From Lunularia cruciata (lineage: Eukaryota > Streptophyta > Marchantiopsida > Lunulariales > Lunulariaceae): a stretch of 64,000 nucleotides of DNA. The stretch lies in contig OX419756.1 of assembly GCA_948567375.1 (NCBI GenBank), forward strand, positions 37,550,552-37,614,551. The letters run 5' to 3'. Shown in pieces: positions 34,301-44,627 of the stretch (the stretch's first letter is position 1; each line of letters starts with the position of its first letter). Below the pieces are notes generated by a model, which worked only from the letters and a program-made list of their open reading frames with translations, had not been told where the DNA came from and made no database searches. The translations under genes were made by a program, and so were the position numbers.

Positions 34301-36159
34301 TAATTAGAAGATGGGGTATCTGAATGTGAAGTGTTGGTGGTGTGAGTCACAGGAACAATGACTCTATGGTTTGATGGCCCAATCCTCAAGTACCCTTTGT
34401 GCCATCGATCAGTTGTGCGTGCTGCTCTCAACCATGGCCTCCCAAGAAGTAAGTCATAGCTTGAATCCTTCAAGACTTGGAAAGTCATGAGATTTTGAAC
34501 TCCCATAACTGAAACTACCACCTTATCCATCACCCCTACTGGTCGAACTTGTTGCTTGTTTGCCATGCTCACCACAAATGTTGAAGGTCTTGAGGGTATC
34601 ATACCCAACTTCTTCATCAACCTTTCTGACATGGCATTCACTGCTGATCCTCCATCAACCAATGCATCCTTGATGTTGTGACCATTCACTCTCACATCAA
34701 TCTTGGAGGCATATTCACAAGCCTCCCATGGTGCTGGCTTGGCATCCACCACCCCCATTGATATTGGAACTTTTGCCTTCTTCTTCTTTTTGCTCCTTGT
34801 AGAACTCAAACCACCTCTAAGCTCCTTTCTCAAGGTAGGGTTCAAAGCAATTAATTGGCCCACTGTGATGTTAGCCTTGTGACTACCAACATCCTCCAAC
34901 ACATTGTAGTTCCATTGTTGCTTTGAGATCAAGAAGTCCTCCATCCCCAACTTCTTCCTTGGAGTCTTTGTTGTTGATGGTGTTGAGGTGCGAGTGCTCC
35001 TAGTAGACATAGGAGTATCCTTGCTTGAAGTAAATCCTTGAGAAGAGTGAACATCCTCTGCAAAACGAGCTCTCTTCTTCTCTTGTGCCAAAAGCTCCAA
35101 ATTAAGACCCTTGGAGTTTGAGCACTCTCCCTTCTCATACTTGCTCTCAACCACATCTATGGATGCTATCCCCTTACCTTTGTTGGGATTAGGAGCCACT
35201 TGGGTTTCACTACCTCCCTCTTTCCCTCTATTGGCTCCCTCATAACCCCTTCCTCCATGGTAAGTGGAATTTGGGCAATTCCTTTGGATATGGCCTCTTC
35301 CTCCACAACCAAAACAATTTCTATCATTGAAATTGTTGGCTGGTTGGCCTCCTCTATATGGATTGTTTCCATAACTCCTAGGTCCTCTCCCTACATTCTG
35401 ATCCACCTCTCTCTTCTCCCATAGTTGCACCACATTGATCTTGAGATCCGCAAGTTGTTCTGTGATGGTTTGGAGTGGATCTTTTGGTGGAGGTGCAAGA
35501 ATTGGAGCAACTACTACTTGTGGTGCAACCCTTGTCACCAAAGTATCAGAAGTTCCACCATACTTGTAGCCTTGAGGAGGATGCACAACCTCCTTCACCA
35601 CCAAATCACTCTCATCCCCTTCCAAACTCTCCTCCATACGAATTGCGATCTTGATAGCTTCAACCTTGGAAGAAGGTTTCTCATATCTCACCTTGCTTCT
35701 AATTTGTGGTCTCAATCCTCCCACAAAATTCTTGGTGAGCATGGCCCCTATGCCAATCATTGTAGTCTCCACATCATCCCCACCCTTCCTCAACACTATG
35801 CGAAATCTGGACTCCAACTTTTCCACTCTTTCCACATAGACCCTCACTTTCTCTCCATCTCCTTGCTTGAGAAATGTAACCTCACTCATCAATCTCTCAT
35901 AACTCTCATCAGGAAGAAAGTTCTCAATGAGTGCTGAAGTCAAAGTCTCCCAAGACTCCTCTTCCCCCTCTCTCCTCTCTCTCTTTTGGTATTCTGACTC
36001 ATACCATGTAAGTGCTGCATCCTCAAAGAAATCTGGTAATAATGAGGCCCACTCATTCTTCCTCCTCTCATTGTTTCCTATGCAAGCTCTCTTGAAGTCT
36101 CTCACAAAGGCCTCCACATCTTCTCCATCCTTGCCAAAGAAAACCGGAAGTTTCCCCAT
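31333..36159 (-). CDS. A3 gag-pol polyprotein, full length (1608 aa)
   Basis: Uninterrupted ORF. Gag capsid-type region at residues 1-200 (MGKLPVFFGKDGEDVEAF). Knuckle CFGCGGRGHIQRNC about 282-295; basic linker with TRSKKKKKAK. Protease LVDGGSAVNAM near 500 with LLLGRPWL downstream; the DGG triplet replaces the usual DSG/DTG and is shared by all copies. RT about 700-960 with VSPIVIVKKKNGKLRVCVDY, DGYSGYNQ, MPFGLCNVPATFQ and FIDD. RNase H about 1035-1160 (LYTDASNVAIG, TDHKALKYI, HANADLLSR). Integrase about 1200-1480 with HHCC and DDE (GIDFVGPL, SDRGGEF, NSNGLAERTNQ). It ends KLKMYHRR without a chromodomain. Gag and Pol share one frame, so the Gag:Pol ratio must be set by another means. Confidence 0.95.
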   Translation of the reverse strand: MGKLPVFFGKDGEDVEAFVRDFKRACIGNNERRKNEWASLLPDFFEDAALTWYESEYQKRERREGEEESWETLTSALIENFLPDESYERLMSEVTFLKQGDGEKVRVYVERVEKLESRFRIVLRKGGDDVETTMIGIGAMLTKNFVGGLRPQIRSKVRYEKPSSKVEAIKIAIRMEESLEGDESDLVVKEVVHPPQGYKYGGTSDTLVTRVAPQVVVAPILAPPPKDPLQTITEQLADLKINVVQLWEKREVDQNVGRGPRSYGNNPYRGGQPANNFNDRNCFGCGGRGHIQRNCPNSTYHGGRGYEGANRGKEGGSETQVAPNPNKGKGIASIDVVESKYEKGECSNSKGLNLELLAQEKKRARFAEDVHSSQGFTSSKDTPMSTRSTRTSTPSTTKTPRKKLGMEDFLISKQQWNYNVLEDVGSHKANITVGQLIALNPTLRKELRGGLSSTRSKKKKKAKVPISMGVVDAKPAPWEACEYASKIDVRVNGHNIKDALVDGGSAVNAMSERLMKKLGMIPSRPSTFVVSMANKQQVRPVGVMDKVVVSVMGVQNLMTFQVLKDSSYDLLLGRPWLRAARTTDRWHKGYLRIGPSNHRVIVPVTHTTNTSHSDTPSSNYWESDSEEGASGVDTSMEEETSTEEDESESDSDVYPLCAMDFAPKPEVLKDPDKSPLTLEEVERRLSTLKYGPNVTKEEKVRFEEIFRKFIHVFAFSYKDLKEVTLEEHKIEVESHARPIRQKQRRISPPISLVVKEEIDKLKEAGFIFEVENSEWVSPIVIVKKKNGKLRVCVDYKKLNAVTKKDYYPLPFIDEILEEVAGHERYSFGDGYSGYNQIKIAPEHQQLTTFTTPWGTYAFKVMPFGLCNVPATFQRFMNKVFEPFIGKFVRDFIDDFCVYGSKEEHFEHLIKVLQRLDEANASLNPEKCIFGCEEGLLLGHIISKDGIAVDLEKVRKISDLPFPSSLTKLRQFLGMVGYYRRFIFSFSNKAYALTIYMKKGVDYMVILEDKEALKAFEELKQSLVVAPILAKPDWSKPFILYTDASNVAIGCTLSQLDQDGHDHPIAYASRQMVSAEKNYSVTEREGLAVIFGLKKFRHYLIGGKATIVTDHKALKYIFNKPNVEGRLARWMILLSEYDYTIEDRPGKKHANADLLSRAYDHDGDEPVDDSFSDEELMTISVTQEVPMEYKEIVNFVTRGNYPEGMHARERKALAARSRPYTMVDDILFHQGADGLLRRAVGKEESILLIKEFHEGLVCGGHFAGKVTAFKILDAGYHWRGIFKDCLDYCKTCHVCQAFARKSTSTPPLRSIPLLGPFEKWGIDFVGPLNRTPRNNRYIVVVTDYLTKWVEARPLRDKNEDEVGRFLYERIITRFGCPLELVSDRGGEFTGSITTAMLRHFSITHRVTTSYKPNSNGLAERTNQTLCMMLAKDAEMEGAKHHWDKRIHAVLWEYRTTMKTSTGYSPFQLVYGIESTLPIHFDLPTFQSIHRRLKKAQGSDAEKSRKDQLMELEEARAVAMVRVEQAQRKQKESYDKRQGKKKVEPFKEGDWVMLFDSIRFKRVQKKFLPKYFGPFIVEKVWGNYTYDLKELGGRHFDRINHDKLKMYHRR

Positions 36160-36394
36160 CTTAACCCCTCACTATCTTTCTTTTCTCTTAATTTTTTTTT
36201 TCTCTTTTCTTTTCTCTCACTCTATTACTAATAGAGTATATACATGACTAACACCATCTGAGAATAATCCACTCTAGGGAACACAAAAGGTTCAGGTTGC
36301 TCCAAGATTTCTATAGCAACATCAAATCCTAGAGTGCATATTAATCTAACTCTCATGGATAATTTATCCATAAGTTGAAAGATTATCTCCATCA

Positions 36395-36868
36395 CTAATC
36401 TTGAGAACTAGCTGATGAAGGTGGTAGTATTTCTGTAGCTGTACTAAGACTCTCTCCAAGATCCTTCACCAAAGTTTCCAAAAGTGCTTTTACTCCACTA
36501 CACTCATGTCCTTTTGGAAGTCCTTCAACTCCACAAACCTCACACAACTCCTTGGTCTTAGATCTTCTCCCTCCCAATCTTGGTGAAGAAGGTCCAACAT
36601 GCAAACCCAAGTCAAGTAAGCCTCTCCTTTCCCTCAATCTCTTGCTCTCAAAGGTAAATGGACATGAACTTGCCTTATGTCCCTTCTCTCCACATAGAAA
36701 GCACTTAGACTCACTCTTTCCTCCAAGTGGTGTAGGTTTTTGGATCCTCTCAACACTCTCTTCAAATTCTATTGTAAACTCTCTTTTCCTCAAATCCACC
36801 CCTACAATCACCTCAAACCCTTGGGGAACCTTGCATAATCTCAATTTCCACTCTTGATGACCCTCCAT
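36395..36868 (-). CDS. A3 leader ORF b, zinc-knuckle protein
   Basis: 157 codons from MEGHQEWKLRL; nearly identical to the A1 copy. Knuckle CFLCGEKGHKASSC and second cluster CEVCGVEGLPKGHEC. It lies about 235 bp upstream of the gag-pol ATG, separated by an A/G-rich stretch (minus strand). Confidence 0.7.
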   Translation of the reverse strand: MEGHQEWKLRLCKVPQGFEVIVGVDLRKREFTIEFEESVERIQKPTPLGGKSESKCFLCGEKGHKASSCPFTFESKRLRERRGLLDLGLHVGPSSPRLGGRRSKTKELCEVCGVEGLPKGHECSGVKALLETLVKDLGESLSTATEILPPSSASSQD

Positions 36869-37516
36869 GTTCCCAAAGATGAATCTAAACACTCAAACAT
36901 GCTTTTTGTTGATCTCAAACTTCTCATGCATGAGATCTCCACTCTGCAGAATTGACCCTTCCTCACAATGTCACTCAAATCTCCCAACGAATATGTTACA
37001 GTCCTCTGAAATTTTCCACACTTGATCAGAACTCCAGGGCGTCCCTCCCTGCAAAATTTTAGATCTTTTCATTGAGCCATTTGGCCTAGACACCTTTCTA
37101 TTCAGCACCCATATTTCAGATTTGGTCTGAAAACCACCCCCCTCACTTCAAAAACTCATAACGCACTGCGAAAAAATAATCTCTCTCTAATTTTTGTGGC
37201 ACCAGGTAGGATACAATGCACTGAATTTTCTTGGAAATTTTCAGGACAATTCACTAAAAATTGAAGAAATGGCGGACTCTGTACAATTTTCCAGAGAGCA
37301 TGCAGTTGCGGGAGCACTTTACCCTATCAACTTTCAAAAATTCTAGCCCAGTGCGCATAGAAGCTCTCTCAATAATTTGAAGTGTGCTAACTGAAAGATA
37401 ACCCAAGCTATCATGTGTAGAAATCTCAAGACCTGATCTCAAACTTGAGATTTTGCCCAAAATCACCTTAATCCCCAAAATCTGCAATCCACCTCACACA
37501 ATCTCTCCAATTCCTC

Positions 37517-37687
37517 TCATGTGTACAAGATGTACAAAATCACCTCAAAGACATCATAATGAACTACAGGGTATACAAATGGATCTTGGTTCTCTAACAT
37601 AAGTTCAGCCCTCTCCTCTCCTAATGTTCTCTCCAAGTGAGCTCTCATAGCCTCCTTCTGCCTAATGTAGAATTGGACGCGGAACAT
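37517..37687 (-). CDS. A3 leader ORF a
   Basis: 56 codons, start 42 bp after the LTR; identical in design to the A1 copy (MFRVQFYIRQKEAMRAHLE, then ENQDPFVYPVVHYDVFE). Possible first exon of a leader protein. Function unknown. Confidence 0.45.
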   Translation of the reverse strand: MFRVQFYIRQKEAMRAHLERTLGEERAELMLENQDPFVYPVVHYDVFEVILYILYT

Positions 37688-37706
37688 TATCTTGCCTTCT
37701 AGAGAG

Positions 37707-37724
37707 GTCCCGGCAACGGAACCA
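37707..37724 (-). other. A3 primer-binding site (tRNA-Glu type)
   Basis: GTCCCGGCAACGGAACCA on the plus strand, four bases from the LTR; exact match to the A1 site. Confidence 0.75.
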
Positions 37725-37728
37725 AAAA

Positions 37729-38420
37729 TGTGAGCCGGCCTGTCTCTCACTCAGGATGAACCTCTGATGGCTATTATGGTAGCGCACCATGGACTAAGAA
37801 GGCAAGGAACCCCAACTCCATCATACTCCTCCAAGGCTAACACTCCAAGACTCAAGACATTGCTCACTAGAGAACTCAATGAGAGAGAGATAGTTGCAAA
37901 TGAAAGGATGATGAGTACCTCCTCACTCCTTGTTTATATACTTGTGAAATAGTTACGTACCAAAGTTACTAATTACCGTAGTAACTCAAGTTACTAGACT
38001 AAAAGTCAAGTAAAGTCAAAAAGTAGAAAGGAATATCCATTCACATGGGCATATTCCCCTAAGCATGTGGTCTTATCTTGACCCAACCACTAAAGCAAGG
38101 ATTCCTTCACATGGGCTATCCTTGGACTAAAGAAGAATCCAAAACAAAAAGGCTTGCGGGCCCAAGAGTTCTCAACTCTTTCCCCAAAGCCAAACACCTA
38201 GGAATAATACCAAGTCAACACACTAAAATCCAAAATAGTGGTGCTCATCTTTTCTACTTCCTCTAAAGTAAGGTCCCATCTATCTTAGCTATGACTAACT
38301 TAAGCTAACCATGACTAATATAGAACCATCCTTTATCTCTATATAAATAATATCTCTTAAGTACTTGTAATACCAAGCTAAATATCACAATACCACACAC
38401 ATGCACAAATGGGTGTTACA
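37729..38420 (-). repeat. A3 5' LTR
   Basis: 692 bp, TG...CA. TTTATATA at 37933-37940 is the TATA box (TATATAAA on the minus strand). Confidence 0.95.
37933..37940 (-). promoter_or_regulatory. TATA box of A3 5' LTR
   Basis: TATATAAA on the minus strand; drives genomic RNA of the intact copy. Confidence 0.65.
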
Positions 38421-40189
38421 GTTCAAACCTAGCTTGAGTCCAAGGAGTATACTTTTGAAGTGCAGCTCCAAAGAGCTCATGTCTCTGATGTTAAGCCTTC
38501 GAGTTCATGGCTATGGCGGATAGAGGCCGGTGAGCGTCACCTAGATTCTCTATGCTTGAGTGGGTGTGGCTTGACTATAATCAATGCCTAATTGTTGGCA
38601 ATTTATAGAGAGACAAATCAAGTAATGATCTAAATTGAGCTGAGTTGAGAGGTAAACAATCTCATTACATCACAGAAGTGAAGTTAGGGGGAAACCGGGT
38701 GCATGAACTTTGAGTGTTGGTGGTATCTCCAAGCTCGATGGATCGTTGGTAGCTCGATTCAAGTTCAGTGTTTCCCTAGTGTGCAAAAGCTTGTTCAATT
38801 GATGGCAGTAAGACAGATAGTGTGCGGAAGCGCAGGCCAAATTTCGAGCAAACAAGGAGCAAATTTTGAGCAGTGGTTGTGATTTTGAGCTCAGGAGGTG
38901 AAGGTAGGACCAATTTGCTACGAGTTGGGCTCGGAAAGTCAAATTGAAGGTGGAGTTGGGAAGCTATTCTCATGAATTTGTGATTTGGAAAAACCCATGT
39001 TGTCAATTTGGCTCAAGTGGAAAGTTAGCGGGGGATTTGACGGACAGCCAACTTTAGGGTTTATGTCAGATTTTACGTCAGATTTTGGTTGGAATTTATG
39101 TCAGATTTGGCCAGATTTGGAGGAGTCTTGCTTGTTTGAAGGACTTTTGCAAGTTTGGAGAAGTTTCACCGATTTTGGAGGAGGTTCAAAGTGGCAAGAA
39201 GAAAGCCTCATTTGGCTGAATTGGAGGACTTTTGCTAGTTTGGAGGACTTTTGCTAGTTTAGAGGACTTTCGCAAGTTTGGAGAAGTTTTGCCAATTTTG
39301 GAGGAAGGCCTCATTTGGCTGGATTTTGGTGCTTCAAGGCTTTGAGGCATAGGGCTGTGGGCTACAAAGGCCTAGAAGGGCCAGCAAGTCAGCTTGCTGG
39401 CGCAAGGCTAGCTAGTTTAGAGTAGATCTTGGTCATTGGTTGGCAAAATCTGCACATCCTGCTAGATTGTGCGCACCAAGGTTTGACCACTAGATCTCTT
39501 GTTCCTAGATTGGTGCCCTAGCCAATTGGTCCATCCTCACTTGTTGTCCTAGTGACTGTGCCATTATTATCTATACATATGTAGCTTTGGCTAGGAGACA
39601 CAATTTGATCTCATTCTTGGTGATCCTGGTAAGTTAGAACTTAGATACAAACTTCTCTTATGTCAAATGCCAAATGGTGGCAAAGTCAATCCCGTGTTGT
39701 GTTATGAGATGGAGGGTTTTTGTTTAGATTTCTTGTGATTGGACCCCCTCCATTCTCTGCTTCCTGTTTGTGCACCACGTTTGTGTGAGGTGCCCTGACT
39801 TTTGAGCATTGGTGCTCTGGTGTGCTCTCGGTAGTGAGGCTGGAGTGATGACCAGTCAGACTACCTTTGTTTCTCTCTGGTGAGGCAAGAAGTGATGACC
39901 TGTAGACCGTGAGAGTGCGTTGTCGTCGGGAAAATAATTTACACGTAGTATTGGTGCCATTTGGTGTGAGTTTTCATGTTAGTGAACTCAAGGGTTTATG
40001 TTATGGTGAAATTGGTAGTTGCTTTGTGTTCCTAGAAGCTCAAGGACTTTCTCTTGTGTTAAGGAAAGGAGGAAATTGAATGGTGGATTTTTTTTCTTAG
40101 GGTATTTGGCTTGTCACTTAACCGTTGGAGGATTACTATGTTATTGGGGGTCTCAAGAATTTTGGGGAAGATGAAGAAGGGCTGATTAA
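38421..40189. other. Unassigned sequence between A3 and the repeat block
   Basis: No ORF here matches a family I know; the longest (about 90 codons, either strand) look random. The first 200 bp may be upstream gag or leader of C, since C must continue beyond A3. A G/T-rich part near 39120-39300 repeats phrases like GGAGGACTTTTGC three times. The rest may be LTR or leader of D, whose left boundary I cannot place. Confidence 0.4.
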
Positions 40190-41520
40190 GGATTTTTTGA
40201 GAGAAGGAGAATTTCAGAGAAGAGGAGTGAGCAATGAGAGTTTTAGGAATTGAGTTATGACAGTGTGAATTTTTGAGAAAAAGATGAAGGGCTGAACAGA
40301 GGGTTTTTAGGAAATGACAATAGGGTTCTTTTTGAACAAGGACAAAGGAGTTTCGAAGGAGAGGTTTTGCAAGATTTTTGAGAAACATGAAGGGCCAAAC
40401 AAAGGGTTTCGGGAAATGACAATTTTTTGAAGGAGAAGTTTGCGGGAGTTGAGTTCTGACAATGTGAAATTTCAAGAGAAACATGAAGGGCTGAATAGAG
40501 GGTTTTTGGGAAATGATAGAGTTTTTCAAGGAGAAGTTTGCGGGAGTTGAGTTCCGACAGTGTGAAATTTCGAGAGAAAGATGAAGGGTTGAACAAAGGG
40601 CTTTTTGGGAAATGACAGAGGAGTTTTGCAAAGGAGAGTTTTGCAAGATTTTGAGAAAGATGAAGGGCTGAACAGACGGTTTTTGGGAAATGATAGAGTT
40701 TTTTGAAGGAGAAGTTTGAGGGAGTTGAATTCTGACAGTGTGAAATTTTGAGAGAAAGATGAAGGGCTGAACAAAGGGCTTTTCTGGAAATGATAGAGGA
40801 GTTTCAGAGGAGAAGTTTTGGAGGAGTTCTGAGAGAAAGATGAAGGGCAGACAATAGGGTTTTTGGGAAAAGGACCGAGGACTTTTCAAGAGAGAAGTTT
40901 GCAGGAATTTTTGAGAGAAACAGAGGGCTTTCGGGAAATGACAATAGGGTTCTTTTGAGAAATGCCAGAGGAGTTTTTGAAGGAGAAGTTGGCAAGAGTT
41001 TGGAGAGAAACAGAGGGCTGACAGTTGATGTGAAATGACAGGACGAGTTTTGAGAGAAAGATGAAGGGCTGACAGTGGAATTTTGTGAGGTAACAAAGAG
41101 TTCAGTTTCGAGGCAGCAATGTTTTTTGTGAAGTTGATGGGAAATGACAAGAGGAGTTTTGAGAGAAAGATGAAGGGAAGACAGTAGGGTTTTTGGGAAA
41201 AGGATAGAGGAGTTTTTGAGAGAGAAGTTTGCAGGGATTTTTGAGAGAAACAGAGGGTTTTTGGGGAAATGACAATTGGGTTCTTTTGGGAAATGATAGA
41301 GGAGTTTGCAAAGGAGAAGTTTGCAGGAATTTTTGAGAGAAAGATGAAGGGCTGACAGTAGGGCTTTTTGGTAAATGACAGAGGAGTTTTTGAAGGAGAA
41401 GTTTGCAAGAATTTTTGAAAGAAACAGAGGGCTTTTGGGAAATGACAGTAGGGTTCTTTTGGGAAATGATAGAGGAGTTTTTCAAAGGGGAAGTTTGCAG
41501 GATTTTGAGAGAAGAGCAGA
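40190..41520. repeat. Diverged tandem-repeat block, about 80-100 bp units
   Basis: A phrase around GAGAAAGATGAAGGGCTGA recurs near 40283, 40386, 40483, 40581, 40660, 40760 and 40840 and further to about 41350. Each is followed by GGGAAATGACAGAGGAG-like and GGAGAAGTTTGCAGGA-like segments. Unit length varies from about 80 to 103 bp. A 449-codon open frame on the minus strand (41408-40059) follows from the repeat composition and is not a credible gene. It probably belongs to the LTR or leader of D. Confidence 0.75.
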
Positions 41521-42014
41521 ACCTAGAAGCAAGAGTTGAAGGAACAGAGAATTTCCCATGTGGAGTTTTTTGAGACAAGAATGTGAAAGCTTTCAAGAAG
41601 GGCAGGAAAAGACTTGTTTTCAAGAAAGGTGTGAGCAGTTCTTTTTTCAGGAGAATAACATAACGAAGAGTTTTTTGGAAATGCCAAAGAAGGAAGTGAC
41701 AGAGAAGGAAGTGATTAGTTGCGGGACAAGAATAAGGGAGAAGTGGAATGAGAACCTGTCGACCAAAGAACAGACTTGGAGAAAATCTCAGACGGAGCCA
41801 CGACAGAACGGAGGGCTAAGAATTGTAAGGGTTAGGATGTAAAACTTGCTTAGTTCTCCTCCTTTGTGTACATGCTTCGCCGTTGAAGATTTTAGTCGGT
41901 CATTTTATTGTTTGATGCTGCTTAGGTTCCCCTCAGAAATTTGTAACTGCAAGGCTTGGGATTACAATAAATTTATACTTCCTTGATGAATGTGAATCTT
42001 TAGTCCGTGAATAG

Positions 42015-42021
42015 TATAAAT
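42015..42021 (+). promoter_or_regulatory. TATA box of D 5' LTR
   Basis: TATAAAT in GAATAGTATAAATGAGAGG, about 150 bp before the LTR end. AATAAA-like sequence lies about 50 bp upstream. Confidence 0.5.
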
Positions 42022-42172
42022 GAGAGGACTCCAGTCTCGGAGCTCTTAGTCTTAGTCGAGCCTCATTTCCAAGACCTATCACTAACCTCATCATTGACAA
42101 GCCTAGCAGTCTGAGCGCAAGCAGCCAGGTTCATGGCGCACTCTTGAGACCAACCAATCCCCGCGACATAAG

Positions 42173-42190
42173 TGGCAACCATGCTGGGGA
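42173..42190 (+). other. Primer-binding-site-like sequence of D
   Basis: TGGCAACCATGCTGGGGA four bases after CGCGACA. The TGG start and CTGGGGA end are typical of gypsy PBSs. I cannot name the tRNA with confidence. Confidence 0.5.
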
Positions 42191-42296
42191 ATCTCGAGGC
42201 TTGTGCTTAGACGTTATGACCAGTGGAGTTGGGGAAGGGGACAAGGGAAAATTGGACTAATCTAAGTGGACAGCATTTAGCTGTGTTGAGGTAGAG

Positions 42297-43700
42297 ATGG
42301 GCCCAAAGGCTTCATCCGCAGCTATGACAAGGGAACAAGAGATCTCACTGATTGTCATGGCAACCATGAGAGCCATGAAGGATCAGGACGAGGAAAGAGA
42401 TAGGGTGAAAGTGCAGTCGTCACAAGTCATGAAGTATCTACGCTTTGTGGTAGATTAGCTAGGGGAATTTGATGGTAAGGACGTGACCAAGTACTTGAAG
42501 GTCTACTAGAGAAAGGTAAAACTTCATGATCTGGATGAGAACGTTGCCCTTGCTAGGTTTCCTATGTTGGTTGAGCTCAAAATCAAGAGGGTGGTTGAGG
42601 GCTTGGTGAGAAGGGCGGAGATATGGGAGGCGTTCTCCCAGATCATGAAGGAGGAATTCTTGCTGCAGGATGCGGATCGAGTCACCCATGCCATGTTCTT
42701 GGATTGGGTGAACGATAGGAGTAAAAACTTGGGGCCTCAAGATCTCCTTATGGAGTTTAATAAGAGGCTGGGACATCTATCAGCCTGTGAAGCTGAGGCC
42801 ATAAAACTATAGAGGTCTAACTACTTTCTAAGAGCTGCAAATAGTCACTTGCGGGATGAGTTGGAAAATGCACTCAATCTGCTCCAACCTGATTGGTTGG
42901 GAGCGGATTGATTGAGTGGGGAAAGATTGAGGAGGCGGTTGTCTAGATGAGCCACAGGCAGAGGCAAAGAGAGCTGGATGAAGAAGCAATAGCCAAAGTG
43001 CATATTTGGAGTAACGTGGTTGGGTCCGGGAGAGGGAAGGAGGGACAGCAAGTGAGTGAGATGCCCAAAGAAGGAGCAGTGGATGAGATCTCACGACTGA
43101 TAGAGGGGTTGAAGACTCTGACCACCAAGGTAGACCAGTTGCAGAGTGGGAGTAGCACTACAAGGACGGATGGAGAGAGAAGGCAACCCTATGGGTGCAT
43201 GTGGTGTGACAGTAAGAGTCATGCCAAAAGAGACTGCCAAGAGCTATTAGAAGCAATACGCAAACAGTGGGTGAAGTTTGTTGGAGAACCCGGGATGAAG
43301 AAGATAGCCTTCTACGATACTGGGGAGCCAATACCACTGAACGGTAACAAGGGAGGGATGAAGGCTCTGCTGGAAAGACACATGGGAAAACGTGAAGTAA
43401 GTATGGCAGTTGCTGCATTTGAGCCTAGTGTGTATAGTGCAATGAGTGAAGTGAAGCAATGTGCAAACCTAGGAGAAGTTGAGAAGAAGAGACTAGGTCC
43501 GGAGGAAATCAAGGTGGGATGTGCTGGTGGTAATAACTGCCATCATTGCGGAAGTTGGTGCCACTTGGGATGCTATGGTGGAAGAGAAACAAAAATCTGA
43601 TCAACGGGCAAATAGTGAAGGGCAGGCAAGGGAAAACCAACAGCGAGTAGAACCGGAGAGGAGGCAGGTTAGAAGGAAAGAGGTGCAGTTCAGTGATGCA
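42297..43700 (+). pseudogene. Family D Gag, broken
   Basis: From ATG 42297 (MGPKASSAAMTREQEISLIV) the frame runs with TAG stops at about 42456, 42507 and 42810 through LGEFDGKDVTKYLKVY, AEIWEAFSQIMKEEFLLQD and KNLGPQDLLMEFNKRLG, a capsid-type Gag. After a frame change, 42947-43600 carries EISRLIEGLKTLTTKVDQLQ and the knuckle CMWCDSKSHAKRDC (43196-43237). A charged linker (EKQKSDQRANSEGQA) follows in another frame. All three early stops are TAG. Confidence 0.72.
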
Positions 43701-44156
43701 TAAAAGAGCAGGGATCAGAATTCGGGCGTTGGAGAAGAGTCACAAATGGACACAAAAGGGGCAGCAAACCAAAAGCCGGGAGAGAGATCTCCTAGGAAGG
43801 GGCCGGGTTGGCTGTTGAGCCGGGACATAGAAATGGAACTAGATTTGCAAGAGATTGCCAAAAAGTTTTGGAAGCAAGAGGTGAGGGGTTTCACAAACAA
43901 AGAGTTCTTTGGTAGCTTGAGGAAGGATATGCAAGACCTTATCCTTGTGAAGGCAAAGGAGATTCTACAAGAAAGGACCGCACACATCTTTGTTGTACGA
44001 GGACGGGAGTGAGGCTGAAGGAGAGGTGGGAACTTTTGGCCTTCAGCTTGAACAGGAAAAACCAGAGGATGAGACCCGAGAAGCACGTGTCTATGATGCT
44101 GCCATTGAGGATGAAAAGTCTTTTGTGCCCTTGTCAAAGGAGGTGCAAGACTCCTT
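43701..44156 (+). pseudogene. Family D gag-protease spacer
   Basis: The frame 43746-44012 reads WLLSRDIEMELDLQEIAKKF and EVRGFTNKEFFGSLRKDMQ, a helical segment commonly found before the protease in this type of polyprotein. No recognised catalytic motif. Confidence 0.45.
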
Positions 44157-44627
44157 TTGGGTGAGAAGTTGCAGCGAGTGCGGGATCGAGATGCAAGGAG
44201 TGAAACACTGGTGAGAGCGCTGATTGATTCAGGATCTGAGATCAACCTCGTGTCAAAGGCGGTCTACAATGAAGGGCGTTGGAAGGTGGACTGTGACATC
44301 GACTGGAAGGTAAACTCAGTGAATAGAACCAGAAATGCGTTGCGGGGAGCTTGTCCGGATGTCAGAATCAAGATAGGGAATGTTGTAGAGCCTATTAATG
44401 TGTTCGTACATGATACCTTGCCCTGCCCAGTGATCCTAGGACAGCCCTTCATTACTCAGTTTAGAATGGAGAGCAAAGTTCTGAATGATGGGACTCACAT
44501 GGCAAAGGTTAGAAGTCAAAACAGGACCAGAATAGTGCAATTCCCTACTATGTTGCCGGGCAGCGACAGAAACAGGAGAGAGTTAAGAGATCCAGAAAAG
44601 CCTACTAGAAGGTGGGGTTTCCACTAG
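44157..44627 (+). pseudogene. Family D aspartic protease
   Basis: ALIDSGSEINLVSKAVYNEG gives the DSG active site (about 44220). PINVFVHDTLPCPVILGQPF gives the C-terminal strand and flap side. This piece is open for 156 codons but sits between broken frames. Confidence 0.78.

Larger units (their letters stand above)
30593..38420 (-). mobile_element. Family A copy A3, intact and probably young
   Basis: LTRs 30593-31284 and 37729-38420 are both 692 bp and differ at only two positions by eye (CACTTCAAG/CACTCCAAG, AAGTAACTAG/AAGTTACTAG). Flanks GGTC and GTTC form a 4-bp duplication with one change. PBS, both leader ORFs, uninterrupted gag-pol, hairpin and PPT are all present, so A3 could still be autonomous. 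It inserted in or upstream of gag of C. Confidence 0.94.

Noticed and set aside
40059-41408. 449-codon open frame on the minus strand
   Set aside because: It runs through the tandem-repeat block and its Ser/Phe/Lys-rich repetitive translation follows from the repeat composition; no domain.
43521-43600. Cys-rich stretch CAGGNNCHHCGSWCHLGC in family D
   Set aside because: Considered as a zinc-binding domain, but the overlapping frame continues the charged Gag linker more plausibly and no second copy supports the Cys pattern.
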